This document shows positions 10,558-18,536 of a stretch of DNA of 64,000 nucleotides, piece after piece. The notes beneath the pieces were generated by a model. It searched no databases and was not told the origin of the DNA. It worked only from the letters and a program-made list of their open reading frames with translations. Made by a program: the position numbers and the translations under genes. Origin of the DNA: Deltaproteobacteria bacterium. Its GTDB lineage: Bacteria > Desulfobacterota > Syntrophia > Syntrophales > UBA2192. The stretch is taken from positions 31,322-95,321 of the forward strand of contig JAAYEC010000035.1 of NCBI GenBank assembly GCA_012728915.1, read 5' to 3'. Positions within the stretch are counted from its first letter, which is position 1; every line of letters starts with the position of its first letter.

Positions 10558-11556
10558 ATGACCAACGAAGAAAAGGCGGCCATTCTCCTGCTCTCCCTCG
10601 ACGAGGAGCTGGCGGCGTCGGTGATGAAGAACCTCCGGGCCGCGGAGGTCCGCCGCATCAGCAAGCACATGAGCCGGATCACCAGCATCTCGTCGGGCGA
10701 CGTCCAGAACGTCGCCAAGGAATTCTGCGACCTCGCGAAGGAGAAGGGCGGGATCGTCTCCGTCAAGGATGACGTGGCGAAGAACATCGTCCTGAAGGCC
10801 CTGGGTCCCGAACAGGCGGGAAGCATCCTCACGGCCCTGGAGGACGAAAAGGACAAGATCAGCGAAAACCCCATCTTCGAGAAGCTGCGGGACATCGACC
10901 CGAAACTGCTGAAGGATTTCACGAAGATGGAACACCCGCAGACCACGGCGCTCATCCTGGCCCATCTCCGGCCCGAGCAGGCCGCGGAGATCATGGAGGC
11001 CCTCTCCCCGGAGATGCAGCTCGAGATCGTCCGGAGAATGGCGAGCCTCAAGAGCGTGCCCACGGACCTGATCGAGGACGTGGCGGAAACGCTCGAAAGC
11101 GAACTGATCTCCGGAGCCGCCAGCGAGAAGGAGATCGGCGGCGTGAGGCTCATGGCGGAGATCCTCAACCGGATGAACCGCACGAGCGAAAGCGCGATCA
11201 TCTCCTCGCTCGACGGGTCGGACCCGGAGCTGGCCGCCGAGATCCGCGGGCTCATGTTCACCTTCGACGACATCCTGAAGCTCGACGACCGCAGCATGCA
11301 GGAGCTGCTGCGCGAGGTCTCCAGCGAGGATCTCGCCAAGGCGCTCAAGGTCGTCGTCGCGGAGGGCCGCGAGAAGATCTTCAAGAACATGTCCAAGCGC
11401 GGCGCCGAGATGCTGAAGGAGGACATCGAGATGATGCCGCCCGTCCGCCTCTCCGAGGTGGAAAAGAGCCAGCGGTCCATCCTGGACACCTGCAAGCGGC
11501 TCGAGGCCGAGGGCCGCATCCAGCTGCTGCGCGAGGAAGGCGATGCATTCGTCTAA
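10558..11556 (+). CDS. fliG: Flagellar motor switch protein FliG (332 aa)
   Basis: FliG sits on the cytoplasmic face of the MS-ring and interacts with the stator to produce torque. The N-terminal domain binds FliF and the middle domain carries the EHPQT motif (MEHPQTTALILAHL). The C-terminal domain has the charged torque helix around LDDRSMQELLREV. Length is typical (330-345). The last 14 bases overlap fliH. Confidence 0.97.
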   Translation: MTNEEKAAILLLSLDEELAASVMKNLRAAEVRRISKHMSRITSISSGDVQNVAKEFCDLAKEKGGIVSVKDDVAKNIVLKALGPEQAGSILTALEDEKDKISENPIFEKLRDIDPKLLKDFTKMEHPQTTALILAHLRPEQAAEIMEALSPEMQLEIVRRMASLKSVPTDLIEDVAETLESELISGAASEKEIGGVRLMAEILNRMNRTSESAIISSLDGSDPELAAEIRGLMFTFDDILKLDDRSMQELLREVSSEDLAKALKVVVAEGREKIFKNMSKRGAEMLKEDIEMMPPVRLSEVEKSQRSILDTCKRLEAEGRIQLLREEGDAFV

Positions 11557-12226
11557 CCGGGTCATCAAGTCCAGGAACGTCAAGGTCGTGGACGGGCCCC
11601 GTACGGAGAAGCCCCGCTTCGTGCCGGCCGACTTCGGCTGCGAGAACCTCTCCCAGGGCCCGGCGCCCCGCCGCTCGCGGGTCGAGGAGATCCTCGTCGA
11701 GTCGGAAAAGAAGATCGAGGCCGCCGTGAAGCACGCCTACGAGAGGGGCCACGCCGAGGGGTTCCGCAAGGGCAGCGAGACGCGGGAGAAGGAGCTGGCC
11801 GCAACGGCCGAGTCCCTGAAGAAACTGCTCCTCGAGGTGGAAAACATCCGCCGGAGCATCCTGGAGCGCGGAGAGGCAAAGGTGCTCAAGCTCGTCATCG
11901 CCGTGGCCCGGAAGGTCATCCGCCGCGAAGTGGCGATGGACCGCGACGTGATTCTCGGCGTCCTGCGGGAGGCCGTCAAGAACGTCCTGGACCGCGACCG
12001 CATCAAGGTGCGCCTCCACCCGGGGGACCATGAACGTCTGTCGAAGCTGACCCCGGGACTTATCGCGGGCTTCGAGGGGATCCGCTCGATCACGCTGGAA
12101 GCGGACGAGGGGATCGGCGCCGGGGGCGCCGTGATCGAGACGGCCTTCGGCGAGATCGACGCGACCCTGGAGCAGCAGCTCGAGGAGATCCTCAAGGCGT
12201 TTCTGCAAAACGGGCTCAAGGCTTAA
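11543..12226 (+). CDS. fliH: Flagellar export regulator FliH (227 aa)
   Basis: FliH is the peripheral-stalk-like partner of the FliI ATPase. It has a variable N-terminus and a glycine/alanine-rich coiled coil near 60-90 (YERGHAEGFRKG). The C-terminal FliH/YscL domain includes VIAVARKVIRREV. The start overlaps the end of fliG. The last codons and the TAA stop lie inside a palindromic repeat (GGCTTAA), so the C-terminus was shaped by that element. Confidence 0.93.
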   Translation: MHSSNRVIKSRNVKVVDGPRTEKPRFVPADFGCENLSQGPAPRRSRVEEILVESEKKIEAAVKHAYERGHAEGFRKGSETREKELAATAESLKKLLLEVENIRRSILERGEAKVLKLVIAVARKVIRREVAMDRDVILGVLREAVKNVLDRDRIKVRLHPGDHERLSKLTPGLIAGFEGIRSITLEADEGIGAGGAVIETAFGEIDATLEQQLEEILKAFLQNGLKA

Positions 12227-12303
12227 GGCAAAGGGCATAAGGTCCCGTGGAAAATATTCTCTTTAGAACCTTAAGCCATCAGCCCTAAGCCCTTAGCCAT
12301 AGG
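12213..12303. repeat. Heptad palindromic repeat, copy 2 (fliH-fliI)
   Basis: The left arm (GGCTCAA, GGCTTAA, GGCAAAG, GGCATAA) overlaps the fliH stop codon. The right arm, read on the other strand, is GGCTAAG, GGCTTAG, GGCTGAT, GGCTTAA. An AT-rich centre (AAAATATTCTC) lies between. Confidence 0.75.
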
Positions 12304-12310
12304 CTTTTTT

Positions 12311-13627
12311 ATGACCCTGGATTTCAATCGTTACACCCGGATCCTCGACCAGATCAACCCGATCAAGGTCAACGGGACGGTGAGCGAGATCATCGGCCTG
12401 ATGGTCGAGGGGCACGGGCCCGCGAGCTCCGTCGGCGAGATGTGCAACATCTTCGCCAACGGCGGGGCCTGCGAGACGCTCCGGGCCGAGGTGGTGGGGT
12501 TCCGGAAGGGAAAGGTCCTGCTGATGCCGCTCGATCACCTCCAGGGCGTCGGCCCGGGCTGCAAGATCGTCTCCCTCGGCCGCAAGGCGTCGATCGCCGT
12601 GGGGAAAAAACTCCTGGGCCGGATCATCGACGGGCTCGGAAACCCCATCGACGGCAAGGGGCCCGTGGAGCTCGAGGACGACTACCCGCTGTACTCCGAG
12701 CCGATCAACCCCCTGGAGCGGGGCCGGATCGCGGAGCCCATGGATCTGGGCATCCGCGTCCTCAACGGCCTTCTGTCCTGCGGCAAGGGGCAGAAGATGG
12801 GCATCTTCTCCGGCTCCGGGGTGGGGAAGAGCATCCTCATGGGCATGATTGCCCGCTTCACGAAGGCCGACGTGAACGTCATCGGCCTGATCGGCGAGCG
12901 GGGGCGCGAGGTTCGGGAGTTCGTCGAGAAGAACCTGGGTCCCGAGGGGCTGAGGCGCTCCGTTGTCATCGTGGCCACCTCCGACCGCCACCCCCTGATC
13001 CGGATGCGTGCGGCCTACGTGGCCACCTCCGTGGCCGAGTATTTCCGGGACCAGGGCGCCGACGTGCTCCTCATGGTGGACTCGCTCACCCGGTTCGCCA
13101 TGGCCCAGCGCGAGGTGGGCCTCTCCGTCGGCGAGCCGCCGGCCACGAAGGGGTATACGCCGTCCGTTTTCAGCCTCCTGCCGAAGCTGCTGGAACGCAC
13201 AGGGCCCGTCGAGGGCAGGGGGAGCATCACGGGTCTCTACACCGTTCTGGTCGAGGGCGACGACTTCAACGAGCCCGTGGCCGACGCGGCGCGCTCCATC
13301 CTGGACGGGCACATTGCCCTCTCCCGCGCGATCGCCGCGAAGAATCACTACCCGGCCGTCGACGTGCTCGAGAGTGTGAGCCGCGTCATGATCGACATCA
13401 CGGACGGCGAACAGCGCAGGCGAGCCAACGATCTGCTGAACGTCATCGCCACGTACCGCAAGGCCGAGGATCTCATCAACATCGGCGCCTACGTGGCGGG
13501 GAGCAGCCCCGAGATCGATTATGCCGTCAAGATGATCGACCGGGTCAATGCCTACCTCCGGCAGGACATGAACGAGAAGGTCAGCTTCGAGGAGAGCCGG
13601 CGGCAGCTTTTCGCTCTATTTGAGTGA
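12311..13627 (+). CDS. fliI: Flagellar export ATPase FliI (438 aa)
   Basis: FliI is the hexameric ATPase of the flagellar type III export system, related to F1-beta. The P-loop GSGVGKS lies near residue 168, and the catalytic region contains GLIGERGREVREF and the Walker B region (VLLMVDSLTRFAMAQREV). The protein matches the usual 430-460 residues. It is preceded by fliH and followed by fliJ, its usual partners. The ATG follows a short T-run just after a palindromic repeat, and no strong ribosome site is visible, so some coupling to fliH translation is possible. Confidence 0.97.
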   Translation: MTLDFNRYTRILDQINPIKVNGTVSEIIGLMVEGHGPASSVGEMCNIFANGGACETLRAEVVGFRKGKVLLMPLDHLQGVGPGCKIVSLGRKASIAVGKKLLGRIIDGLGNPIDGKGPVELEDDYPLYSEPINPLERGRIAEPMDLGIRVLNGLLSCGKGQKMGIFSGSGVGKSILMGMIARFTKADVNVIGLIGERGREVREFVEKNLGPEGLRRSVVIVATSDRHPLIRMRAAYVATSVAEYFRDQGADVLLMVDSLTRFAMAQREVGLSVGEPPATKGYTPSVFSLLPKLLERTGPVEGRGSITGLYTVLVEGDDFNEPVADAARSILDGHIALSRAIAAKNHYPAVDVLESVSRVMIDITDGEQRRRANDLLNVIATYRKAEDLINIGAYVAGSSPEIDYAVKMIDRVNAYLRQDMNEKVSFEESRRQLFALFE

Positions 13628-13682
13628 AACCCCGAAACGCTGCGCTCGAAGCGACATCGGCCGTGTATCGCAGTCGTGAAGT

Positions 13683-13717
13683 GAGGAAGAGCGGAAGAGC
13701 AGAAGAGCGGAATGGGA
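13683..13717 (+). repeat. GAAGAGCGG-type repeat, copy B
   Basis: GAGGAAGAGCGG is followed by further GAAGAGC units and GGAATGGGA. It is a near relative of 5973-6007 and lies just before fliJ. An ATG inside its 3' end could extend FliJ by 17 codons but is less likely than the GTG at 13763. Confidence 0.55.
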
Positions 13718-13762
13718 AAGAACCCGTTTCCGGCTTCTCTTCCCAGCGAGAGGGTGAAAGGC

Positions 13763-14227
13763 GTGTTCCGGTTCCGGTTCGAACAGGTGCTCAACGTGCG
13801 GAAGCTTGCGGAGGATCAGGCCCTGCAGGAGTTCTCCGAGCAGGTGCGGGGTCTCGAGCTCGAGAAGGAGCGGCTCCGGTCGATCCGCGGCGAGAAGGCG
13901 GCCGTGCTGGCCGAGCTGATGCGCCGCCAGGAAGGGACCCTCCAAGCCGGCGAGATCGGGCTCGCCTTCGGCTATATCCGGAGCCTGCGCGAGCGGGAGG
14001 TTGCCCAGGCGATCCTCGTCGCCGGCCGGCAGAAGGCCCTCGAGGCGAAACGGGAGGAACTCGCGGAGGCCGTGAAGCGGCGCAAGATCATGGAGATCCT
14101 CAAGCAGAAGAAATTCGACCAGTACTGGAAAGAGTGGAACCACAGGGAGTCTGTGGAGTTGAACGAGCAGGGAATCATCCGGTTTCTGAAGAGGTCCGGC
14201 GATGAAAAGGCTGATCATCATCTGTGA
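13763..14227 (+). CDS. fliJ: Flagellar export chaperone FliJ (154 aa)
   Basis: FliJ is the central-stalk-like coiled-coil protein of the export ATPase complex. The GTG at 13763 is chosen because it follows GAGAGGG at good spacing and gives the family opening VFRFRFEQVLNVRKL. The upstream ATG at 13712 lies in repeat sequence. Almost the whole protein is heptad-rich coiled coil. The 154 residues are close to the usual ~147. The end overlaps the next gene by 26 bases. Confidence 0.9.
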   Translation: MFRFRFEQVLNVRKLAEDQALQEFSEQVRGLELEKERLRSIRGEKAAVLAELMRRQEGTLQAGEIGLAFGYIRSLREREVAQAILVAGRQKALEAKREELAEAVKRRKIMEILKQKKFDQYWKEWNHRESVELNEQGIIRFLKRSGDEKADHHL

Positions 14228-14807
14228 AATTCTGGTCGTGGCGCTGGTCGTCATCAAGCTGTCGGCGGCAGGCGGCGCGCTGCGGGACATGCTGCCCCGC
14301 GCCTCCTCGGTCCTAGAACTCGATCACGCGATGGCCAACGTTGCGCAGAAGGCCCCGGAGAACGCCCCTGCCAAAGACCCCGCCGAAGACAGCCTGGCCC
14401 GGGAACGGAAGCTCGCCGCGTCGCTTGCGGAGCGGGAAAGGCAGCTCGACGGCCGTGAAGGCGCGATCCGGGAGGAGGAGAAAAAGCTGCAGGCCCTGAA
14501 AGGGGAGATCATCGCCAAGATCGATGCCCTCAAGGGGCTCGAGGAGCGGCTCTCGAGCATGCTCGACACCGTAAAGGCAGCCGAGGACAAGAGGCTCCGG
14601 GACCTGGCCGGTGTGTTCGAGGCGACGCCGCCCGCACAGGCGGGCCCCATGCTCGAAAAGATGGACAGGAAGCTCGCCGCCGGGATCCTCATGAACATGA
14701 AGAGCAAAAAGGCGGGGGCGATCTGGGGCCACATCGGCGCCCAGCGGGCCGCCGAGATCGCCAGGGAGATCACCGGCGCCCCGAACAGGCCGGAACCGGC
14801 CCAGTAA
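14202..14807 (+). CDS. motE: MotE-type motility protein with MgtE-N-like domain (201 aa)
   Basis: One N-terminal membrane anchor (LIIICEILVVALVVIKL) is followed by a long coiled coil (about 65-125). The C-terminal MgtE-N-like helical domain contains EATPPAQAGPMLEKMD and ILMNMKSKKAG. This is the architecture of MotE, a chaperone for stator or hook-related assembly that usually follows fliJ. It is last in the flgB operon and directly before a strong terminator. Confidence 0.85.
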   Translation: MKRLIIICEILVVALVVIKLSAAGGALRDMLPRASSVLELDHAMANVAQKAPENAPAKDPAEDSLARERKLAASLAERERQLDGREGAIREEEKKLQALKGEIIAKIDALKGLEERLSSMLDTVKAAEDKRLRDLAGVFEATPPAQAGPMLEKMDRKLAAGILMNMKSKKAGAIWGHIGAQRAAEIAREITGAPNRPEPAQ

Positions 14808-14837
14808 AAACAGCTCTATTGTCTATCCCGTCCATGA

Positions 14838-14877
14838 AAACGGGGATCGGTGAACTTCACCGGTCCCCGTTTCTTTT
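14838..14877. terminator. Strong bidirectional terminator
   Basis: AAACGGGG with a near-continuous stem through GGTGAA and TTCACC (one G-T wobble, about 15-17 pairs, tiny loop) is followed by TTTCTTTT. It lies between the convergent motE and minus-strand TPR genes and should stop both transcripts. Confidence 0.85.
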
Positions 14878-14903
14878 CCCGATCCCCGAAGGGCGCCTTG
14901 CGC

Positions 14904-16091
14904 CTAGAAGACCCCGGAGAATCCCGTGTACTGGTCCTTCGCGGGGTCCATCCTCTGGCCGAAGCGGTCGGTTCCCCGGAAGGTGAACTGGACGTGGCCG
15001 GGGTCGATGGTGCCGTCGGCCGTGCCGTTCTGCGTGATGGTGAAAAAAACGGTCGCCGTGAAGTTGACGGGGTCGTAGCTGACGTAATCCGGCAGCCCCG
15101 GGAGCTGGACCTCCGTCGACGGGATCGCCAGGCCGTAGTTGTACCGTGCCGGGCCGGTCCCCGAGGCCCTGCCGATCTGCCAGTTGGTGACGGTTTCCAC
15201 CGAGGTCCGGTCCATTTCCTTGTCGAACTGCAGCCGTACGGTGAATATCCTGGAGGCCCCTGCGCCGGCGAGCGACGGGTCGAGGCTCGACACGGCCGTT
15301 CCCCTGGGGAGGCTGCCCGGGAAGGTTCCGTCGGCATGGGCGAACATGATCTTCGGAGGGTCGACCTTGTAGATGTAGCGGTTGAGAAGGTCGGAGAGCT
15401 GCGGCGACTTGCCCTTCAGGTACTCACAGATCTCCAATGCCCTGTCGATGTCCCCCATGTCCGCACAGGTGTACCCCATCTCGGCCCAGGCATCGTGGAA
15501 ATCGTTCTTCTTCCTGATGGCCGCCTCGAACTGCTCGATCGCAAGCTCGTACTGTCCGGATTTGCTGTAGGCCTGGCCGAGACCCAGATTGCCCGCGGGG
15601 TCGTCGGGGGCCATCAGGAGGACCTTCATGAACTGCCCTTCGGCCCTGCTGAAATCGCCCGCCTGGAGGTAGACCTGGCCTAGTGCATAGCGGTTGCCCG
15701 CATCGGGATTCAGCTCGACGGCCTTCTCGTATTGGGCCAGGGCCTCGTCGTACCGGCCTTCGGAGTAGTACAATTCGCCCAGCCTGACACGTGCCGCGTC
15801 CGACGAGGGGCGCAGCTCGACGAAGGACCGGAGGGACTCGATGGCCCGTTCCGTCTCGCCCATCGTCACGTAGATGCCCGCCAGCATTTTGGCCGCCTCG
15901 GCGGCATAGGACGCGGCCGGCGCCAGCGCGATGGACGATTTGAAGGCCTGGGCGGCGGCGCCGTAGTCCTTTTTCCTGTAGAGCTCGATGCCCCGGTTCA
16001 GGGTGTTGCCCGCGTAGTACTCGAGTTGCCGGTAGTTGACCTGCGCTGCGGAGAAGAGCCGGTCGGCTCCGGTCCCGTCGATGGCCGTCAT
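14904..16091 (-). CDS. TPR protein with C-terminal Ig-like domain (395 aa)
   Basis: Residues about 20-225 form five or six TPR units (RGIELYRKKDYGAAAQAF, GELYYSEGRYDEALAQYEKA, GQAYSKSGQYELAIEQFEAA). From about 245 a beta-rich region has the pattern of bacterial Ig-like domains (PPKIMFAHADGTFPGS, TVRLQFDKEMDRTSVETV), as found in extracellular or surface proteins. No signal peptide is visible, so if secreted it would need another route, such as the flagellar export system. It is the only reversed gene inside the structural cluster and has its own sigma-28 promoter. A filament-stage role is inferred. I do not recognise a named family. Confidence 0.8.
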   Translation of the reverse strand: MTAIDGTGADRLFSAAQVNYRQLEYYAGNTLNRGIELYRKKDYGAAAQAFKSSIALAPAASYAAEAAKMLAGIYVTMGETERAIESLRSFVELRPSSDAARVRLGELYYSEGRYDEALAQYEKAVELNPDAGNRYALGQVYLQAGDFSRAEGQFMKVLLMAPDDPAGNLGLGQAYSKSGQYELAIEQFEAAIRKKNDFHDAWAEMGYTCADMGDIDRALEICEYLKGKSPQLSDLLNRYIYKVDPPKIMFAHADGTFPGSLPRGTAVSSLDPSLAGAGASRIFTVRLQFDKEMDRTSVETVTNWQIGRASGTGPARYNYGLAIPSTEVQLPGLPDYVSYDPVNFTATVFFTITQNGTADGTIDPGHVQFTFRGTDRFGQRMDPAKDQYTGFSGVF

Positions 16092-16372
16092 GGATTCCGT
16101 TCCCCTGTGCCTTTCTTCCTCGAAGGAATCATCGGCAGAAGAGCGGCTCCCCTTTAGGCCCGCTCACTCGTAAAATTTGCCCCCCGCCCTGAAAACAAGC
16201 GGGCAATATTTGCCCAAAAAGCATGGAGCGGCTCACTGGATTTATGGGTCCCGGCACGGCGAGGTGCCCGCGATGCGGACACGGGGATGCCCGGATTCCG
16301 CAATGATATCAGCGCATCAACGTTCCATCCCTTCTCCGGATCCCGGGCCTCGGGCCCTGGACCCTTCTTCCA
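16092..16372. other. Divergent control region between TPR gene and fliK
   Basis: No gene is supported here. The region holds the sigma-28 promoter of the minus-strand TPR gene and a perfect hairpin GGGCAA-TAT-TTGCCC (16201-16215). The nonamer GAGCGGCTC occurs twice, at 16141 and 16226. The hairpin is followed by A rather than T on the + strand, so it looks more like an operator than a terminator. Confidence 0.45.
16129..16156 (-). promoter_or_regulatory. Sigma-28 promoter for the minus-strand TPR gene
   Basis: Read on the minus strand: TAAA, 16 bases, then GCCGATGA (7 of 8 to GCCGATAA). It lies about 38 bases before the start codon at 16091. Confidence 0.75.
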
Positions 16373-16387
16373 TGGCATGCGCGTTGC
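16373..16387 (+). promoter_or_regulatory. Sigma-54 promoter for fliK-flgD-flgE
   Basis: TGGCAT-GCGCG-TTGC has the ten-base GG to GC spacing. It is about 36 bases before the fliK ATG. Confidence 0.85.
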
Positions 16388-16422
16388 TCCCATGCCAAGC
16401 CAAAACCACCCGAGGAACAAGC

Positions 16423-17808
16423 ATGGATCCTTCCGTTGTGCAGTTACCGCCCGACCCGATCGCCTCGGCCGACGCCCCTCGAAGCGGGGAGCTGACGCCA
16501 GGCAGGAAACGCAACGAACAGGGGGAGCCCAAGGATGCCGCCGCGGCTGCAGCCCTGACTGTGCCATTTGCCGACATCCTCCGGTCCAAGAGGCTCGACC
16601 TCGAGACCGGCACGGAGGAGAAGAACCGCAAGGAGCATTTCCTGAAGACCGGACAGGCCGCCCGGAAAGAGGGCGAGGAGACACACGGAAAACTCAGCGC
16701 CGGACGGGTGGATACCGGAGCGCAACTCAGGCGGCCCGCCGTCGAAGTGCAGGCGAAAGAGACCCTGGAATACCTCAAGGAGCGGGCCGGGCAGGCCATG
16801 CAGGCGGCACAGTCGAAAGTGCAGAACCGGGAAGGCGCGGATGTCCTGCCGGGCGCAAGGCCGTCGGACAAAGGCGCCCTCTCGCCGTCCGAGGAGGCCC
16901 TCCTGAAGGAGATGGTGCAGAAAAACGGCAGCATGGCGGCGCAGAAGAAGGCCGCCCGGATGACGGGATACGTCAACGGAGAGCCGCTGAACCGGCGCGA
17001 GGGGATCCATGCCGTCAAGTCGATGACGGCAAAGGAGGGGGAGGTGCTCAAGATCCTGTCGGGCGAAGAGGGAGCCCCGGCGCCGTCGAAGGCAAAGGCC
17101 GCCAGGCAGGCAAGGCTCCAGCCGGGGCCCGCCGTCCGCGACGACGCGGCTGAAGGATCCGGCAGGGCCTTCCGGGGCTCTCTCACGCCGGACAAAGCGA
17201 TGCAGGAACCGGCCGGCCCGCCCGACCTTTCGCAGGACAGACCGGTCCAGGCAGGCCAGGGAAAGAGGCAGGCGGGGACGGGCTGGACGAACCCCGAATT
17301 TCGCGACGCACCCGCGGGCCCTTCCCCGACGGCTGCGCTCCAGGCCAAGGGAATCGACGGGGCGGCGCCCGCAAGGCCGCAGGCCGTGATCAGTCAGGTG
17401 CTGGACGGGGCGGCGCAGATTCTACGCGACGGTTCCGGCCGCATGGTCCTGACGCTTCAGCCGCCCCGGCTCGGCACCCTCGATCTCGACGTGGTCGTCC
17501 AGGACAACCGCGTGAAGATGGTGATGCTGGCCGACAACCAGGAGGTCAAGCAGATGCTCCAGGCCGGCCTGGACGATCTGCGAAACGCGCTGAGGGACAG
17601 GGGATTCGAGATCGACCGCCTCGAAATTCTCGTTCAGAACCGGCCCGACGATTCCGGCTCGGACTTCTGGCGGGAGGCGGGGTTCGCCCGCGGGGATTCC
17701 CCGAAGGGAGAGGAACGCAGACCCGGGCGGGACACGGATCCGGAACCCCGGGAGACGCCGGCGAGGCCGGTCCGGACCGGGAACGGCGGGCTCAGCGTTT
17801 TTGCCTGA
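16423..17808 (+). CDS. fliK: Hook-length control protein FliK (461 aa)
   Basis: FliK is the exported ruler that measures the hook and switches FlhB specificity. The start at 16423 follows GAGGAA and lies just downstream of the -24/-12 promoter; earlier in-frame starts fall upstream of the transcript. The first ~320 residues are low-complexity and repeat-poor, as in other FliK proteins. The C-terminal domain (about 325-425) contains the conserved core LTLQPPRLGTLDLDVVV and a helix LKQMLQ-like region. The protein ends in LSVFA, as does the second FliK-like protein at 34441. Confidence 0.92.
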   Translation: MDPSVVQLPPDPIASADAPRSGELTPGRKRNEQGEPKDAAAAAALTVPFADILRSKRLDLETGTEEKNRKEHFLKTGQAARKEGEETHGKLSAGRVDTGAQLRRPAVEVQAKETLEYLKERAGQAMQAAQSKVQNREGADVLPGARPSDKGALSPSEEALLKEMVQKNGSMAAQKKAARMTGYVNGEPLNRREGIHAVKSMTAKEGEVLKILSGEEGAPAPSKAKAARQARLQPGPAVRDDAAEGSGRAFRGSLTPDKAMQEPAGPPDLSQDRPVQAGQGKRQAGTGWTNPEFRDAPAGPSPTAALQAKGIDGAAPARPQAVISQVLDGAAQILRDGSGRMVLTLQPPRLGTLDLDVVVQDNRVKMVMLADNQEVKQMLQAGLDDLRNALRDRGFEIDRLEILVQNRPDDSGSDFWREAGFARGDSPKGEERRPGRDTDPEPRETPARPVRTGNGGLSVFA

Positions 17809-17837
17809 CAGGACATGAAACCGGAAGGAGTTGAATC

Positions 17838-18497
17838 ATGAGCGTGACGAACACCGTGCAGTCGGCGGCAGGCGCCGCGAGTGCGACCCCGACAACGAGC
17901 GGCAGGAACGTCATCGGAAAGGACGAATTCCTAAAGATGCTCATTGCCCAGCTCAAGAACCAGGATCCGCTCAACCCGCTGGACGGCACGGCCTTCACCG
18001 CTCAGCTAGCCCAGTTCTCGAGTCTCGAGCAGCTCCAGAACATCAACACCCAGCTCGGCTCGTTCACCAGGCAGCAGCAGTCGCTGAGCGGTTCGCAGGC
18101 GGTGAGCCTGATCGGCAAGGAGGTCCTGGCCAGGGGCAATACGGTCCAGGCCGCCGGCAGCCCCGTCGCGCTGAGCTACCAGCTTGCGGGCGATGCCGCG
18201 GAAGGGATGGTCCGCATCTACAACGCCGCCGGCGAGTTCGTCGACGCCCTGTCCTTCCGGAACCAGAAGCAGGGCCTGAACACCCTGACGTGGAGCCCGC
18301 CGAGCTCGCTTTCCGGCGTCTGCACCTACGAGGTGATCGCCACCGATCGGGCCGGCAGGGCCGTCGGCGCCGACACCCTGGTCCAGGGCGAGGTGACGGG
18401 GGTGAACTACCGCGACGGCGCGGTCACCCTCAGCGTGGGGGGCCGCGAGATCGCCTACGGCGACGTCGTCTCCGTGAAGAAGATCAACACGAATTGA
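17838..18497 (+). CDS. flgD: Hook assembly scaffold FlgD (219 aa)
   Basis: FlgD caps the growing hook and is needed for FlgE polymerisation. The N-terminal region has the family motif DEFLKMLIAQLKNQDPLNP followed by FTAQLAQFSSLEQL. The C-terminal half is a Tudor/FnIII-like domain, with a beta-rich TYEVIATDRAG region. Order fliK-flgD-flgE is standard. A clear GGAAGGAG ribosome site lies upstream. Confidence 0.96.
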   Translation: MSVTNTVQSAAGAASATPTTSGRNVIGKDEFLKMLIAQLKNQDPLNPLDGTAFTAQLAQFSSLEQLQNINTQLGSFTRQQQSLSGSQAVSLIGKEVLARGNTVQAAGSPVALSYQLAGDAAEGMVRIYNAAGEFVDALSFRNQKQGLNTLTWSPPSSLSGVCTYEVIATDRAGRAVGADTLVQGEVTGVNYRDGAVTLSVGGREIAYGDVVSVKKINTN

Positions 18498-18536
18498 CAC
18501 CGGGCGTCTGACCGGGGAAACCAGGAGGACATTGAG

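Noticed and set aside
16201..16215. GGGCAA-TAT-TTGCCC as a terminator
   Set aside because: It is followed by A, not T, on the + strand, and is preceded rather than followed by T on the minus strand. It is kept only as a possible operator.
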